A stretch of DNA of 64,000 nt from Thalassobium sp. (lineage in GTDB: Bacteria; Pseudomonadota; Gammaproteobacteria; Pseudomonadales; Oceanobacteraceae): assembly GCA_002733205.1 (NCBI GenBank), contig NVUW01000003.1, positions 186,001 to 250,000 of the forward strand, read 5' to 3'. The notes beneath the pieces were generated by a model. The model ran no database searches. It had not been told where the DNA came from and saw only the letters and a program-made list of their open reading frames with translations. Made by a program: the position numbers and the translations under genes. Shown piece after piece: positions 25,598 to 32,789 of this stretch; the stretch's first letter is position 1; every line of letters begins with the position of its first letter.

Positions 25598-26135
25598 CGT
25601 CAAAATCATCAAAGCTGTTTGTGTACTGGGCGTACTCGGGCTGCATCGAAGACTGTGCCGGTTGTGCCTGACCGTCCTGATACGCAGGCTGCTGCGCATA
25701 ATGGGGTGCCTGTTGCGGTACTTGCTGATAGCCCTGCTGTAAACTCATCCCCATGGGCTGGCCCATCGGCGCCGCCTGGTTCATTTGCTGGCCATTTGAT
25801 TGGCGGCCGTCCAGCATCATCATATCGCTGGCGATGATTTCGGTGGTGTAGCGTTTAACGCCGTCTTTTTCCCATTCGCGGGTACGCAGCTTTCCTTCGA
25901 AATAGGCTTTTGAGCCTTTCTTCAGATACTGCTGAATGATTTCCGCCAGCTTGCCGTACACGGTAATACGGTGAAACTCAGTCTGCTCCACCTTCTGCCC
26001 GGTGGTCTTGTCGTTGTAACTCTCGTCGGTTGCTAGACTGACGTTAGCCACAGCGTTGCCGTTGGGCATATACCGTACTTCCGGGTCGCGGCATAAATTG
26101 CCAATAACCATAACCTTATTTAACGCCTTACCCAT
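25581..26135 (-). CDS. ssb: Single-stranded DNA-binding protein, 184 aa
   Basis: The OB fold begins [26 protein letters not shown] and continues with [27 protein letters not shown] and [11 protein letters not shown]. The Gln/Pro-rich linker (about 115-170) ends in the acidic tip DFDDDIPF that binds partner proteins. It coats ssDNA in replication and Red recombination. ATG 26135 overlaps the HNH stop by 8 bp and has a GGAGG-type ribosome-binding site. Confidence 0.95.
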   Translation of the reverse strand: MGKALNKVMVIGNLCRDPEVRYMPNGNAVANVSLATDESYNDKTTGQKVEQTEFHRITVYGKLAEIIQQYLKKGSKAYFEGKLRTREWEKDGVKRYTTEIIASDMMMLDGRQSNGQQMNQAAPMGQPMGMSLQQGYQQVPQQAPHYAQQPAYQDGQAQPAQSSMQPEYAQYTNSFDDFDDDIPF

Positions 26136-26628
26136 TTAGGTGCCTCCAGACTTTGCGCTTTGCAATAAGTGAAACTGTTGTTTTGTCTATTCCGAAAACG
26201 TCTGCAATTTCCCGCAACTTGGTGCCGGAATCCCTCATCGCTCGGATTTGCATGACTTGATGCTCTTTTAATTTGGAATTGCCACTCTTTTCACCTCGAA
26301 CCAGACGCGAGTGCCTATCTCCGATAGAAAGCCTATTTTTACGCATTGCATCCTGCATATTTTCTAATCGCGTCCCTCTGAATAGGTGCTCAGGGTTGCA
26401 ACACTTCCTGTTGTCGCACTTGTGGCAAATGTCGGAATCACCGAAGTCAAGAAAAACAGAATTGAATGCCATGTAGGAAAGCCGGTGTGCGTAGTAGCTC
26501 TTTTGCTTGTATGTGACCCGTGCATATCCATTTGGCCTTAACTTTAGGTTCCACTCCCAGCACCCAGAATCACTAATGGTTACCCGCCCAAGAATTACCG
26601 CTCTGGCGGCCTCAAAATCCAGACTCAT
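26128..26628 (-). CDS. HNH homing endonuclease with C-terminal HTH, 166 aa
   Basis: HNH_3-type core: [30 protein letters not shown], then [17 protein letters not shown] with the two CxxC-like zinc sites. The C-terminus has a helix-turn-helix ([20 protein letters not shown]) for target binding. ATG 26628 ([11 protein letters not shown]) is chosen over the 26679 opening because it overlaps the upstream stop (ATGA) and has GGGAGGCGGT before it. A freestanding mobile gene inserted between ssb and the gene in the Q position. Confidence 0.85.
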   Translation of the reverse strand: MSLDFEAARAVILGRVTISDSGCWEWNLKLRPNGYARVTYKQKSYYAHRLSYMAFNSVFLDFGDSDICHKCDNRKCCNPEHLFRGTRLENMQDAMRKNRLSIGDRHSRLVRGEKSGNSKLKEHQVMQIRAMRDSGTKLREIADVFGIDKTTVSLIAKRKVWRHLNG

Positions 26629-27326
26629 ACCGCCTCCCGCTTCTGCTCTTCCAATTTTTGAAAATAATCCCCGCACCACTTATCCAGCGGCTTCAGTGCT
26701 TCATCATCCACGATGCGGATTTCATTGATGATCAACTGCCACACCGGCCCGTAATCACGAGAGTACCGGTGCGTTTCTATCCGGTTGCCACGACTGGCCA
26801 TCATTTTTCCAACATCCTCAGCGCGTGCCGACATTGATCCCGGCGTACCGCCCTGAATTGCCGGGCTGATCGCTTCCCAGTAGTGGCAAATAGCGCAGTA
26901 AACTAAATCGCGAACCTTGGCTTTTTTTTCAGGCGCCATGTTCGGAAAATGGCTATCTATTTTTTTCAGGCAAGTCCGGTACAGATAGTTGTGGATCTGC
27001 ATCAGTTCGGATTCGCTCATTTCACCAACCGGCATATACAGCACATTGCCGAGTGCACGGGCATAAAACGGCAATAGCATAATCAAGCTGCGTATGTGCT
27101 GGCGCTGTTGAGTGATCCAGATCGAAGCATCATTGCTGCTGTATCCGCCGAAGTCGGTACTGCCAGCTTTGGTTTTTTTCCAGTCTCCGGACAAGCCTGA
27201 CGGCCGAGACAAAATACCCAGCTTCGCGGTTTCTGCTGCAGATGACATAACCGAATCAGCACCACTGTAATAACACCAGTGCCAAAGGTTGCGGCTGTTT
27301 AGCGGGTACGGCAGAGAATTACGCAT
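26625..27326 (-). CDS. Hypothetical protein in the Q-antiterminator position, 233 aa
   Basis: A soluble, mostly helical protein with no recognised domain. It follows ninB and ninG and precedes the pR'/tR'-like pair, which is where lambdoid phages keep the late antiterminator Q. It has a Cys/His pair (YCAICHYW, near residue 150) as in some Q proteins, but no family motif was seen, so antitermination is a positional guess. Start ATG 27326 (MRNSLPYPLNSR) lies inside the ninG end. Confidence 0.5.
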   Translation of the reverse strand: MRNSLPYPLNSRNLWHWCYYSGADSVMSSAAETAKLGILSRPSGLSGDWKKTKAGSTDFGGYSSNDASIWITQQRQHIRSLIMLLPFYARALGNVLYMPVGEMSESELMQIHNYLYRTCLKKIDSHFPNMAPEKKAKVRDLVYCAICHYWEAISPAIQGGTPGSMSARAEDVGKMMASRGNRIETHRYSRDYGPVWQLIINEIRIVDDEALKPLDKWCGDYFQKLEEQKREAV

Positions 27327-27948
27327 ATTCAATATCCTCATGGTGGCCTTTCTGCAGCTCCCTCCGCTTTATCCGATACTCTGCAGCAATGGCCTGCAGG
27401 TCCTCGATGCTGTGCTTCTTCGGTACGTACGGCCCTTCCAGCCACTCGACCTTTTCCAATCCGATCCGCTTCACCAGCTCAGCGCGGTACGCCGCGGCAA
27501 CCTGGTGATTTTTACGGGTGTAATTGCCGGAACCTCCGTTGCAGGATTTACATTGCCGGTGCGCGTTCAGAGGTTCAAACCGTAATTCCGGGTGGCTGCC
27601 AACGCTCAGATAGTGGCCACAGTCCCAGGCACCGCCGGGCTTCCATCCCTCTGACTGATTAACCTCGGCCTCACTCCGATCACAGGAAACACACGGCAAA
27701 CCGCTGTCACGGTCACGGATATAACCGTTAAACGCCTCTTGGGCTTTTTTTATCCAGTGCCGCTTGTCGGTACTTAGCAGTGCCATTTTTCTCTCAGCGG
27801 TTTTAGCCTTGTACGCCTTTTCCCGCTGCGCCGGCTGCTGCGCAAACGCAAGCGCGTGCTCAACCGTGCAGAATGTACCGGCTGGAAATGTCACCCACTC
27901 AGAGGTGTATGCGCGGCAGTGCTTACACCGCTTTTTACTGTTCGCCAC
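27319..27948 (-). CDS. ninG: NinG/Rap recombination protein, 209 aa
   Basis: Matches lambda NinG (Rap): N-terminal CKHCRAYT zinc finger, then FNGYIRDRDSGLPCVSCDRS, GGAWDCGHYLSVGSHPELRFEPLNAHRQCKSC in pieces, GNYTRKN, and a C-terminal helix pair. NinG is a structure-specific endonuclease that resolves recombination junctions. Located in the nin cluster beside ninB. Confidence 0.85.
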   Translation of the reverse strand: MANSKKRCKHCRAYTSEWVTFPAGTFCTVEHALAFAQQPAQREKAYKAKTAERKMALLSTDKRHWIKKAQEAFNGYIRDRDSGLPCVSCDRSEAEVNQSEGWKPGGAWDCGHYLSVGSHPELRFEPLNAHRQCKSCNGGSGNYTRKNHQVAAAYRAELVKRIGLEKVEWLEGPYVPKKHSIEDLQAIAAEYRIKRRELQKGHHEDIEYA

Positions 27949-28303
27949 CGGTCATAGTGTCCGATCCAGCGTTGAGCCGTTCATGGCCCTGTGAAGTGTC
28001 GCCGCCATTCATGCGGTCGCCGGCATTGCCGGTGGTTTCGTAGTGCAGGCCGTCGTTTCCATTCTGTCCTATCAGATCAATACGCTGTTCGTCTGGCCAT
28101 TCCGCAAAGGCAGATGTCTCGACGACCGGCTTAACAGCCTTGCCTGATCCGTGACATAACTTGCATGGAATTTCGTAGCGGTGATTTTGATAAACCGCTC
28201 GCGCACAATCTGTTTGATATTGCTCATATCCGTCAGCAATGCTTGGTTCAACCCATCCCCAACCGCAGCATTTTATACACTCGCCAGCCCGGCAATCAGT
28301 CAT
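27935..28303 (-). CDS. Small zinc-finger-like protein, 122 aa
   Basis: Two CxxC pairs, CIKCCGWGW near residue 9 and CKLCHGSGKA near 47, give a DnaJ-like zinc finger. The rest (about residues 65-122) is Gly/Asn/Asp-rich and probably unstructured. It sits between ninB and ninG, so a nucleic-acid role is likely but unproven. 14-bp overlap with ninG. Confidence 0.6.
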   Translation of the reverse strand: MTDCRAGECIKCCGWGWVEPSIADGYEQYQTDCARAVYQNHRYEIPCKLCHGSGKAVKPVVETSAFAEWPDEQRIDLIGQNGNDGLHYETTGNAGDRMNGGDTSQGHERLNAGSDTMTGGEQ

Positions 28304-28839
28304 GCCGCCCTCCGGTTACTGGCGATATATTCACGCTCTGCTGCCGCGATTTCTTCAGCCGATGCCGGCCACCTCACGCCGTATTCAATGCCTTTGGCAT
28401 ACAGGTATTCGATAAACGCGGCGCTTTGTTCACGGCTCAGAGCTGCAGTGCTGGCACGGACGGTAATCATCATGCCGCTGTTATCCAGCACAGGGATCAC
28501 ACAGCCCGGATGCGCCAGCGGCTCCCCCATCGCCGCGCGCTCCTCGGCAAAATCATGTACCAGCAACGCTTTCCAGCAGTCCGCGTCATACCGGTGCTGG
28601 TATCCCTGTCCATAAATCCGAATCACGCTCTCTCCCTCACCTACGGTTCGGCAGAACGTGACCTGTTGGGCAAATTCACGAAACATTGCGTGATATTTTT
28701 TTTCTTGCTCACGACTGCGGCTTGGCCGGCGAATCAATACGGACACCGGGCCGCTCACCAGCAGCTCGATGACCAGCGCTTTGATCGCCATCATGGCCGG
28801 CCGAGCGCCGGGCTGGTCGAATACGAATTCGCGAGCCAT
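28300..28839 (-). CDS. ninB: NinB recombination protein, 179 aa
   Basis: Matches the lambda NinB (Orf) family: REQEKKYHAMFREFAQQVTF, DADCWKALLVHDFAEE, then MITVRASTAALSREQSAAFI and EYLYAKGIEYGVRWP. NinB binds SSB and ssDNA and helps RecF-type recombination. It overlaps the neighbours by 4 bp and 1 bp. Together with ninG, bet and exo it makes a full lambda-type recombination set. Confidence 0.9.
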   Translation of the reverse strand: MAREFVFDQPGARPAMMAIKALVIELLVSGPVSVLIRRPSRSREQEKKYHAMFREFAQQVTFCRTVGEGESVIRIYGQGYQHRYDADCWKALLVHDFAEERAAMGEPLAHPGCVIPVLDNSGMMITVRASTAALSREQSAAFIEYLYAKGIEYGVRWPASAEEIAAAEREYIASNRRAA

Positions 28840-29123
28840 TAGGCAGCATCCTGCTGACGCTGACGCAGTATTTCACGGTATTTAGCAGCGACTGCCTGCA
28901 GGTAAAAATTAGCAGCCTTGCGTCCGTTCTGGCTCTGCTTTCCAATCATGTAGCGGCGGTCGTACTCCTCCGCGACCTCAGCCTGCTTTTCCGTTGGAAT
29001 AACGGCCATGCGCTTCATGATCCAGTCTTTGTCTGATTCTTGCCGGTTTCGGTAGTGATAAAACTTCGGCATTACCACAACTGGTTCGGGCTTCGGCGGA
29101 TACCGGCGATATTGGTTTCTCAT
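28839..29123 (-). CDS. Hypothetical early protein, 94 aa
   Basis: A basic, helical protein. The N-terminus has a Pro-rich part (YPPKPEPVVVMPKFYHYRN) and the C-terminus is a positively charged helix (AANFYLQAVAAKYREILRQR). No family known to me. Overlaps the gene upstream by 4 bp. Confidence 0.55.
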   Translation of the reverse strand: MRNQYRRYPPKPEPVVVMPKFYHYRNRQESDKDWIMKRMAVIPTEKQAEVAEEYDRRYMIGKQSQNGRKAANFYLQAVAAKYREILRQRQQDAA

Positions 29124-29602
29124 GCAGCAACCCCGTCGATTGCCTCACTGGCTTCAGGCAACGCACTCAGGTCACTACCGATTTCCATGAGCACTTCGGC
29201 AATGTCATCGCTCATGAGTTTGGCCAGCTGCTCCAGCACCTCCAGTTTCAGGGCCTTATCAGTCAGCTCTGGTGCTGCCGGCTGACTCAAGCGCCGATCC
29301 AGATCCTTCAATGCAAAGCGGATGGATGACGGACGATCAATCAGGCGCTCAGATGGTGAGCGAGTCGTTGTTGTGGTCAGACTCTTTTCAGGGCCTGATT
29401 TTTTATGGTCTGTTTTTTTCTCTGCCTTTTCTGATTTTATTATCACGTCGTACAAGCCGCCCCGGAAAGTAACGTCCTCGTCCTCAATCAAAATTTTTAA
29501 ATCCTGCACCACAAAATCAGGATTCATTTTCAAAGCCTTTGCAATCTGCTGGTGAGTTGCCGGGCCGTGCTCGTTCAAATAATTCAGGATTTCATTGCTC
29601 AT
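29120..29602 (-). CDS. Winged-helix-like early protein, 160 aa
   Basis: The first ~60 residues look like a winged helix: ILNYLNEHGPATHQQIAKAL, MNPDFVVQDLKILIEDE, then FRGGLYDV as the wing. A Ser/Thr/Lys linker follows, then a helical C-terminus. Could bind DNA or a replication protein. It lies next to the P-like gene. Function unknown. Confidence 0.55.
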   Translation of the reverse strand: MSNEILNYLNEHGPATHQQIAKALKMNPDFVVQDLKILIEDEDVTFRGGLYDVIIKSEKAEKKTDHKKSGPEKSLTTTTTRSPSERLIDRPSSIRFALKDLDRRLSQPAAPELTDKALKLEVLEQLAKLMSDDIAEVLMEIGSDLSALPEASEAIDGVAA

Positions 29603-29633
29603 GCCGATCTTCTCCGCTGATCATCGGGTTGGT

Positions 29634-30290
29634 TTAATTAAGCTGTGCCAGAATTGCGCCCATGTTTTGCCGTGCACGACCACGTTCAGTTGGTTTCACA
29701 GGTAGCGCACGATCAGAGTTATAAATCGGCTGATCGAATGGTTTGCCTGACTGCCAGTGCGTTACCGTGGTCTCGTAAGCGCGATCGATCATGGTCAAAC
29801 ACTTCTCGAAAGGACTGCTGCGCAGCATGTGCCAGTCCAACCGCCGCCCCATGTGAAACATCGCACCGGTTAGCTTCATGTTCGGATTCATCAGCTTCTT
29901 GCGGATGATTTCACGCGCTTCATCAGCAGACGGAATGCCAGAAGCTTTTCTCATGCCCTCATGAGCCCATTCGCAGAATTGGCCTGGTGGAATCGGACGC
30001 ACCCAACCACACGCACGGCACGCGCGTAGACCGTGCTCAATCAGGCCCTTATTCGTCACGCCCTGCTCCACCAGCGTCGTGAGCCAGACCCGGCGCACTC
30101 CGCCCATGTCGTCCGGCGTCCACACCTCCCGCCATTTCGTAAAAATCAGCGTCAGCTCTGTCAGTAGCCAGTTCACCAGCTGCGCATCCTGCTGGGTCGG
30201 CTGGGGCGTCGAATGGTGATTTGCCGTAGTCCCCGATCCAATCGGTGTCTGTGAGGTCAAGCGGTGCTGGGCTTGCGTGAATTGATCCAT
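29634..30290 (-). CDS. Replication protein P-like helicase loader, 218 aa
   Basis: Residues ~35-140 resemble phage P-type loaders: LVNWLLTELTLIFTKWREVW, VRRVWLTTLVEQGVTNKGLIEHG, then ACRACGWVRPIPPGQFCEWA. Lambda P brings host DnaB to the O-ori complex. Start ATG 30290 has GAGG about 10 nt upstream but lies 242 bp inside the O-like gene. The conserved part only begins near 30188, so a later start is possible. Confidence 0.75.
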   Translation of the reverse strand: MDQFTQAQHRLTSQTPIGSGTTANHHSTPQPTQQDAQLVNWLLTELTLIFTKWREVWTPDDMGGVRRVWLTTLVEQGVTNKGLIEHGLRACRACGWVRPIPPGQFCEWAHEGMRKASGIPSADEAREIIRKKLMNPNMKLTGAMFHMGRRLDWHMLRSSPFEKCLTMIDRAYETTVTHWQSGKPFDQPIYNSDRALPVKPTERGRARQNMGAILAQLN

Positions 30291-31074
30291 GGGAATTGCC
30301 TCGCCTAGAGTTGTTCTGGTGGAGTGTCCATGCCTTCCGGGTTGATTTGAAAAATGCGGTTTCGTAATTCCCGCCGAACGGGGGTTTTCCCTCAGTCAGC
30401 CAGTACGCGACGAACTCAGGAACGCAACCACGAATAAAATCTTCAGGGATCGACAACATGGCGATACGGCGCACAGTGGTTTCGTCCGGCTGCCAGTGTT
30501 CAGAAAAAACGGTTTCCGGTTTTGGCTGGTACGGTTCTGCCGTCGGGTTTCCGAAAACGTTCCCGCACGCTGTTGGTGTTGTTGTTTGATTATGGTTATT
30601 TGATATGGTTATTTGATTGGGGGGATTTTTTTCCCTACCAGTCGGGATTTTTTTCCCTACCAAGTCGGGATTTTTTTCCCGCCCTTGGTCGTAATTAGGT
30701 AGGGATTTTTTTCCCGCCCTTCCGGTTGTTGAGGTAGGGATTTTTTTCCCTACCTTACCGCCACCCGTGTTATTCCATAAGCGGCCTTTTTCCGTTATCC
30801 GGATCAGTGGCAGGTTACCGACAACTGCGCGGGAGATTAAGCCTTCAGATTCCAGAGCAGCCATCAGACGCTTGATCGTGTCTGGCTTGTCAGTCAGGAT
30901 CGGCAGTTCTTCGCAGATTTTCTCTTTGGCCACCCAGTAGTACGCCTGGCCATCGACAATAAATTCCGAAGCCCAGCTATGGGCCTCATACAAAAAGCTG
31001 AACAGCACGGTTTGGGAAAGATTTAACCCCCACTCCTGAGCGCGCAGCTGATTGATGTAGACTGAAAACTGCAT
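30049..31074 (-). CDS. Replication initiator O-like/DnaT-like protein, 341 aa, containing the origin
   Basis: The first ~95 residues are a winged helix (WGLNLSQTVLFSFLYEAHSW, then LPILTDKPDTIKRLMAALES), as in phage initiators. A central low-complexity region encodes REKNP and GKKIP repeats from the DNA iterons (30622-30750). The C-terminal part (SEHWQPDETTVRRIAM, then IPEDFIRGCVPEFVAYW, then FFKSTRKAWTLH) is DnaT-like and probably binds ssDNA. The final ~80 residues overlap the P-like gene in another frame, are Ala/Gly/Asp-rich and may be non-conserved. Confidence 0.8.
   Translation of the reverse strand: MQFSVYINQLRAQEWGLNLSQTVLFSFLYEAHSWASEFIVDGQAYYWVAKEKICEELPILTDKPDTIKRLMAALESEGLISRAVVGNLPLIRITEKGRLWNNTGGGKVGKKIPTSTTGRAGKKSLPNYDQGREKNPDLVGKKIPTGREKNPPNQITISNNHNQTTTPTACGNVFGNPTAEPYQPKPETVFSEHWQPDETTVRRIAMLSIPEDFIRGCVPEFVAYWLTEGKPPFGGNYETAFFKSTRKAWTLHQNNSRRGNSHGSIHASPAPLDLTDTDWIGDYGKSPFDAPADPAGCAAGELATDRADADFYEMAGGVDAGRHGRSAPGLAHDAGGAGRDE
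30622..30750. repeat. Five iteron-like repeats, probable replication origin
   Basis: GGGATTTTTTTCCC occurs exactly at 30622-30635, 30644-30657, 30667-30680, 30702-30715 and 30737-30750. Start-to-start distances are 22, 23, 35 and 35 bp. Some copies extend as longer palindromes with TAC/GTA flanks. They lie within the O-like gene, as lambda ori iterons lie in gene O, so this is the likely origin and binding site of the O-like protein. Confidence 0.8.
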
Positions 31075-31128
31075 ACCTTTTCAGGGCCTCAATTAATAAT
31101 ATTTTGCCGTTATAACCCATCCTTGGTT

Positions 31129-31154
31129 AAAAAAACGGGGACGCGAGCGTCCCC
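31129..31154 (-). terminator. Intrinsic terminator before the O-like gene
   Basis: A perfect 8-bp stem (GGGGACGC / GCGTCCCC) with a two-base loop at 31137-31154, then a seven-T run on the minus strand (31129-31135). It would stop transcription from the GIY-YIG gene and hairpin block 55 bp before the O-like start at 31074, unless antitermination or a downstream promoter acts. Confidence 0.85.
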
Positions 31155-31181
31155 TGAAAATGGAGCCAGATTGTGGTAGCC

Positions 31182-31498
31182 CTGCTCAATCAGCAGAACT
31201 GCATCAAATTGTCTGCGGTGGTTGGAATACCCAACTGTCCGTGTTTTACCGCCACGGAACGCTATCGCGGATACTCACCATAAATTCATGGCTTTCAAAT
31301 CAGCTCCTGGAAATCCAGGCATCACCGCATTGGTGAATTGATCTGGCAAGATCAGCAATCATTGCAAGTAATGTGAAAACCAGATCAATTCCCAATGCGA
31401 CCTACCTTTATTAACCCAGAGCAGGAACTGGGTTCCGGATCGCCGGAAATCGGCCTGTATTTCAGTTTTCAATGACTGCCCGACAGGTTCGGAGTCAT
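31182..31498 (-). ncRNA. Hairpin-array region, candidate structured RNA
   Basis: No coding frame of note. Nine inverted repeats follow one another: 31182-31196, 31221-31235, 31239-31257, 31278-31291, 31306-31319, a long one at 31326-31399, 31414-31433, 31433-31448 and 31472-31498. The long one has 20-bp arms (one bulged base) around a 33-nt loop. The minus strand is assigned because the block follows the GIY-YIG stop and ends at the terminator 31137-31154. Function unknown. Confidence 0.45.
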
Positions 31499-31499
31499 A

Positions 31500-31853
31500 T
31501 CAGTTACACCGCAAGCAAAACGAGTAGCCTGCATTTACTCGCCGCCTCAGGCAGCGCTGACACCACTCGCCACTTCCTTTTCGTCGATCAAGGTCGGCAG
31601 CGGTAAGTTTCACGTTAAGGTTTTGCTTCCGGTGTTTAATCTTATTCATTTTCGGCTTGTGCAAATTTATTAGCCTGAATTCCTCATCAAGCATGTCATC
31701 TGCACTTTCAAACTGCTTAAGCACAGTAAACTTAAGGTCCTTGCCATTAGCCTTGTGCCACCGAAACCTGTCAGCTGGTTTCTGAATCGTTGTGCCGATG
31801 TAAACGAGCTTTCCGCCCAGCTCCCCTTTGTAAACCGTATAAATTCTTGTCAT
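31500..31853 (-). CDS. GIY-YIG endonuclease, 117 aa
   Basis: IYTVYKGELGGKLVYIGTTI gives the GIY-YIG motif, followed by an Arg/His stretch (FRWHKANGKDL). The C-terminus has four Cys (WCQRCLRR and FCLRCN) that may hold a zinc ion. The metal-binding Glu is probably in DEEFRLINLHKP. A freestanding homing-type nuclease. No interrupted gene or intron core was seen around it, but a block of hairpins follows its stop. Confidence 0.8.
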   Translation of the reverse strand: MTRIYTVYKGELGGKLVYIGTTIQKPADRFRWHKANGKDLKFTVLKQFESADDMLDEEFRLINLHKPKMNKIKHRKQNLNVKLTAADLDRRKGSGEWCQRCLRRRVNAGYSFCLRCN

Positions 31854-31898
31854 AAAAATCGTCCTTAATCGCTTCTGTAGGTCTTGAATCGACTGCGC

Positions 31899-32153
31899 TT
31901 AAACGGTTTCAGCCTTCTGGCTCAGGCCGCCACGGATAACCCGTAACGCACCTCGGCGTTCGGACACAGCCTGCTTCTGCAGCGCCTCATACGCTTCTTC
32001 AGCCGACAACCGAATGCCGGTCATAGCCTCATGGCGCAGTTGCTCGGCAACCAGCCTTGCAACTTGATCAGGGTCTATGCCCAGCTCGTTACCCAAAATC
32101 TCAGCCTCGCGGCCCCCAATTAAAAATGCGTCCACGCTGAATCCCTCAGGCAC
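31899..32153 (-). CDS. Hypothetical early protein, 84 aa
   Basis: A small soluble protein with helices (EAEILGNELGIDPDQVARLV, then AMTGIRLSAEEAYEALQKQA). It is in the cro-O interval where lambda has cII, but shows no clear HTH like CII. Function unknown. Confidence 0.5.
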   Translation of the reverse strand: MPEGFSVDAFLIGGREAEILGNELGIDPDQVARLVAEQLRHEAMTGIRLSAEEAYEALQKQAVSERRGALRVIRGGLSQKAETV

Positions 32154-32174
32154 TCAGGCCCTCAAAAAACCTTT

Positions 32175-32507
32175 TTATGTGCGGCGAAACAGCGTTTGCT
32201 GAATACGCTTATCAATTTCTGCTGGGGCTTTTTTATGCTGAACCTGACCGGCCATTTCCCGGATGCGATCTTCAACAGCCAGTGCGATACGGCGACGCTC
32301 AAATTCCAGCGCCTTAGCGTGTCCAGCAGGTACGCGATATTGAACGCCCGCACGATCAAGCCCGGCAATTACAAGCTCACGGAGAATTACAGCGATCTGC
32401 TCGCCTGTACGTTCAGCGAGAGCATCCAGCCGCTCAAGGTCGTATTCATCCAGTCGGCACTTAATGCCGTTCGGGTCTTTCTTCTGCATCGGATCTCGAT
32501 AAGCCAT
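32175..32507 (-). CDS. Putative ribbon-helix-helix DNA-binding protein, 110 aa
   Basis: Residues ~13-50 (GIKCRLDEYDLERLDALAER, then EQIAVILRELVIAGLDR) read like a ribbon-helix-helix domain: one strand and two helices. A helical C-terminal tail follows. Sits directly downstream of cro, where early regulatory genes such as cII are found. Target unknown. Confidence 0.6.
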   Translation of the reverse strand: MAYRDPMQKKDPNGIKCRLDEYDLERLDALAERTGEQIAVILRELVIAGLDRAGVQYRVPAGHAKALEFERRRIALAVEDRIREMAGQVQHKKAPAEIDKRIQQTLFRRT

Positions 32508-32511
32508 CGCA

Positions 32512-32694
32512 TCACCCTGCTTTTTTGGTTTCTGGTTCAGCCTTCAGCTGACCTTCGGTTAGTGCCTGAATCTGATACTGGCGGCCAACTGGCGGGTATT
32601 CGCCCCATGCGCAGATGGTCGTATGCCAGCACCCCAAGGCTTCAGCCACTTTCACTTTGGAGCCAAAGTGCTTCACAACTTCGTCGGTTTTCAT
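32512..32694 (-). CDS. cro: Cro repressor, P22-type, 60 aa
   Basis: ATG 32694 gives MKTDEVVKHFGSKVKVAEAL, then GCWHTTICAWGEYPPVGRQY, close to the P22 Cro pattern (short HTH with a Trp in the recognition helix). Starts 95 bp from the divergent repressor gene. The frame opens at 32748, but that start would leave almost no operator space. Shuts off the repressor promoter and promotes lytic growth, by family knowledge. Confidence 0.85.
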   Translation of the reverse strand: MKTDEVVKHFGSKVKVAEALGCWHTTICAWGEYPPVGRQYQIQALTEGQLKAEPETKKAG

Positions 32695-32789
32695 TTGCAA
32701 CACCATTGTCAGTATTTCGACATTTGTAGCACAGCACTTCGACATCAATCAATCATAAAATGATAATAATTTGTCACTCGGTACCTGAT
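32695..32789. promoter_or_regulatory. cI/cro divergent promoter-operator region
   Basis: On the plus strand TCGACA (32739-32744) and GATAAT (32762-32767), 17 bp apart, form a good promoter for the repressor, leaving a leader of only about 16 nt. Candidate operator elements are TGTC-N8-GACA at 32707-32722 and the direct repeat TTCGACAT at 32717-32724 and 32738-32745, 21 bp (two helix turns) apart. The cro promoter on the minus strand is less clear. Confidence 0.65.

Noticed and set aside
30612..30760. CRISPR array
   Set aside because: The repeats are 14 bp, lie within a coding gene and have spacers of 8-21 bp. They fit iterons, not CRISPR.
31326..31399. Retron msr-msd element
   Set aside because: The long stem looks like an msd, but there is no reverse transcriptase gene anywhere in the window.
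31137..31853. Group I intron containing the GIY-YIG gene
   Set aside because: Hairpins are many, but I could not identify the P3-P7-P8 core sequences, and neither neighbouring gene is split.
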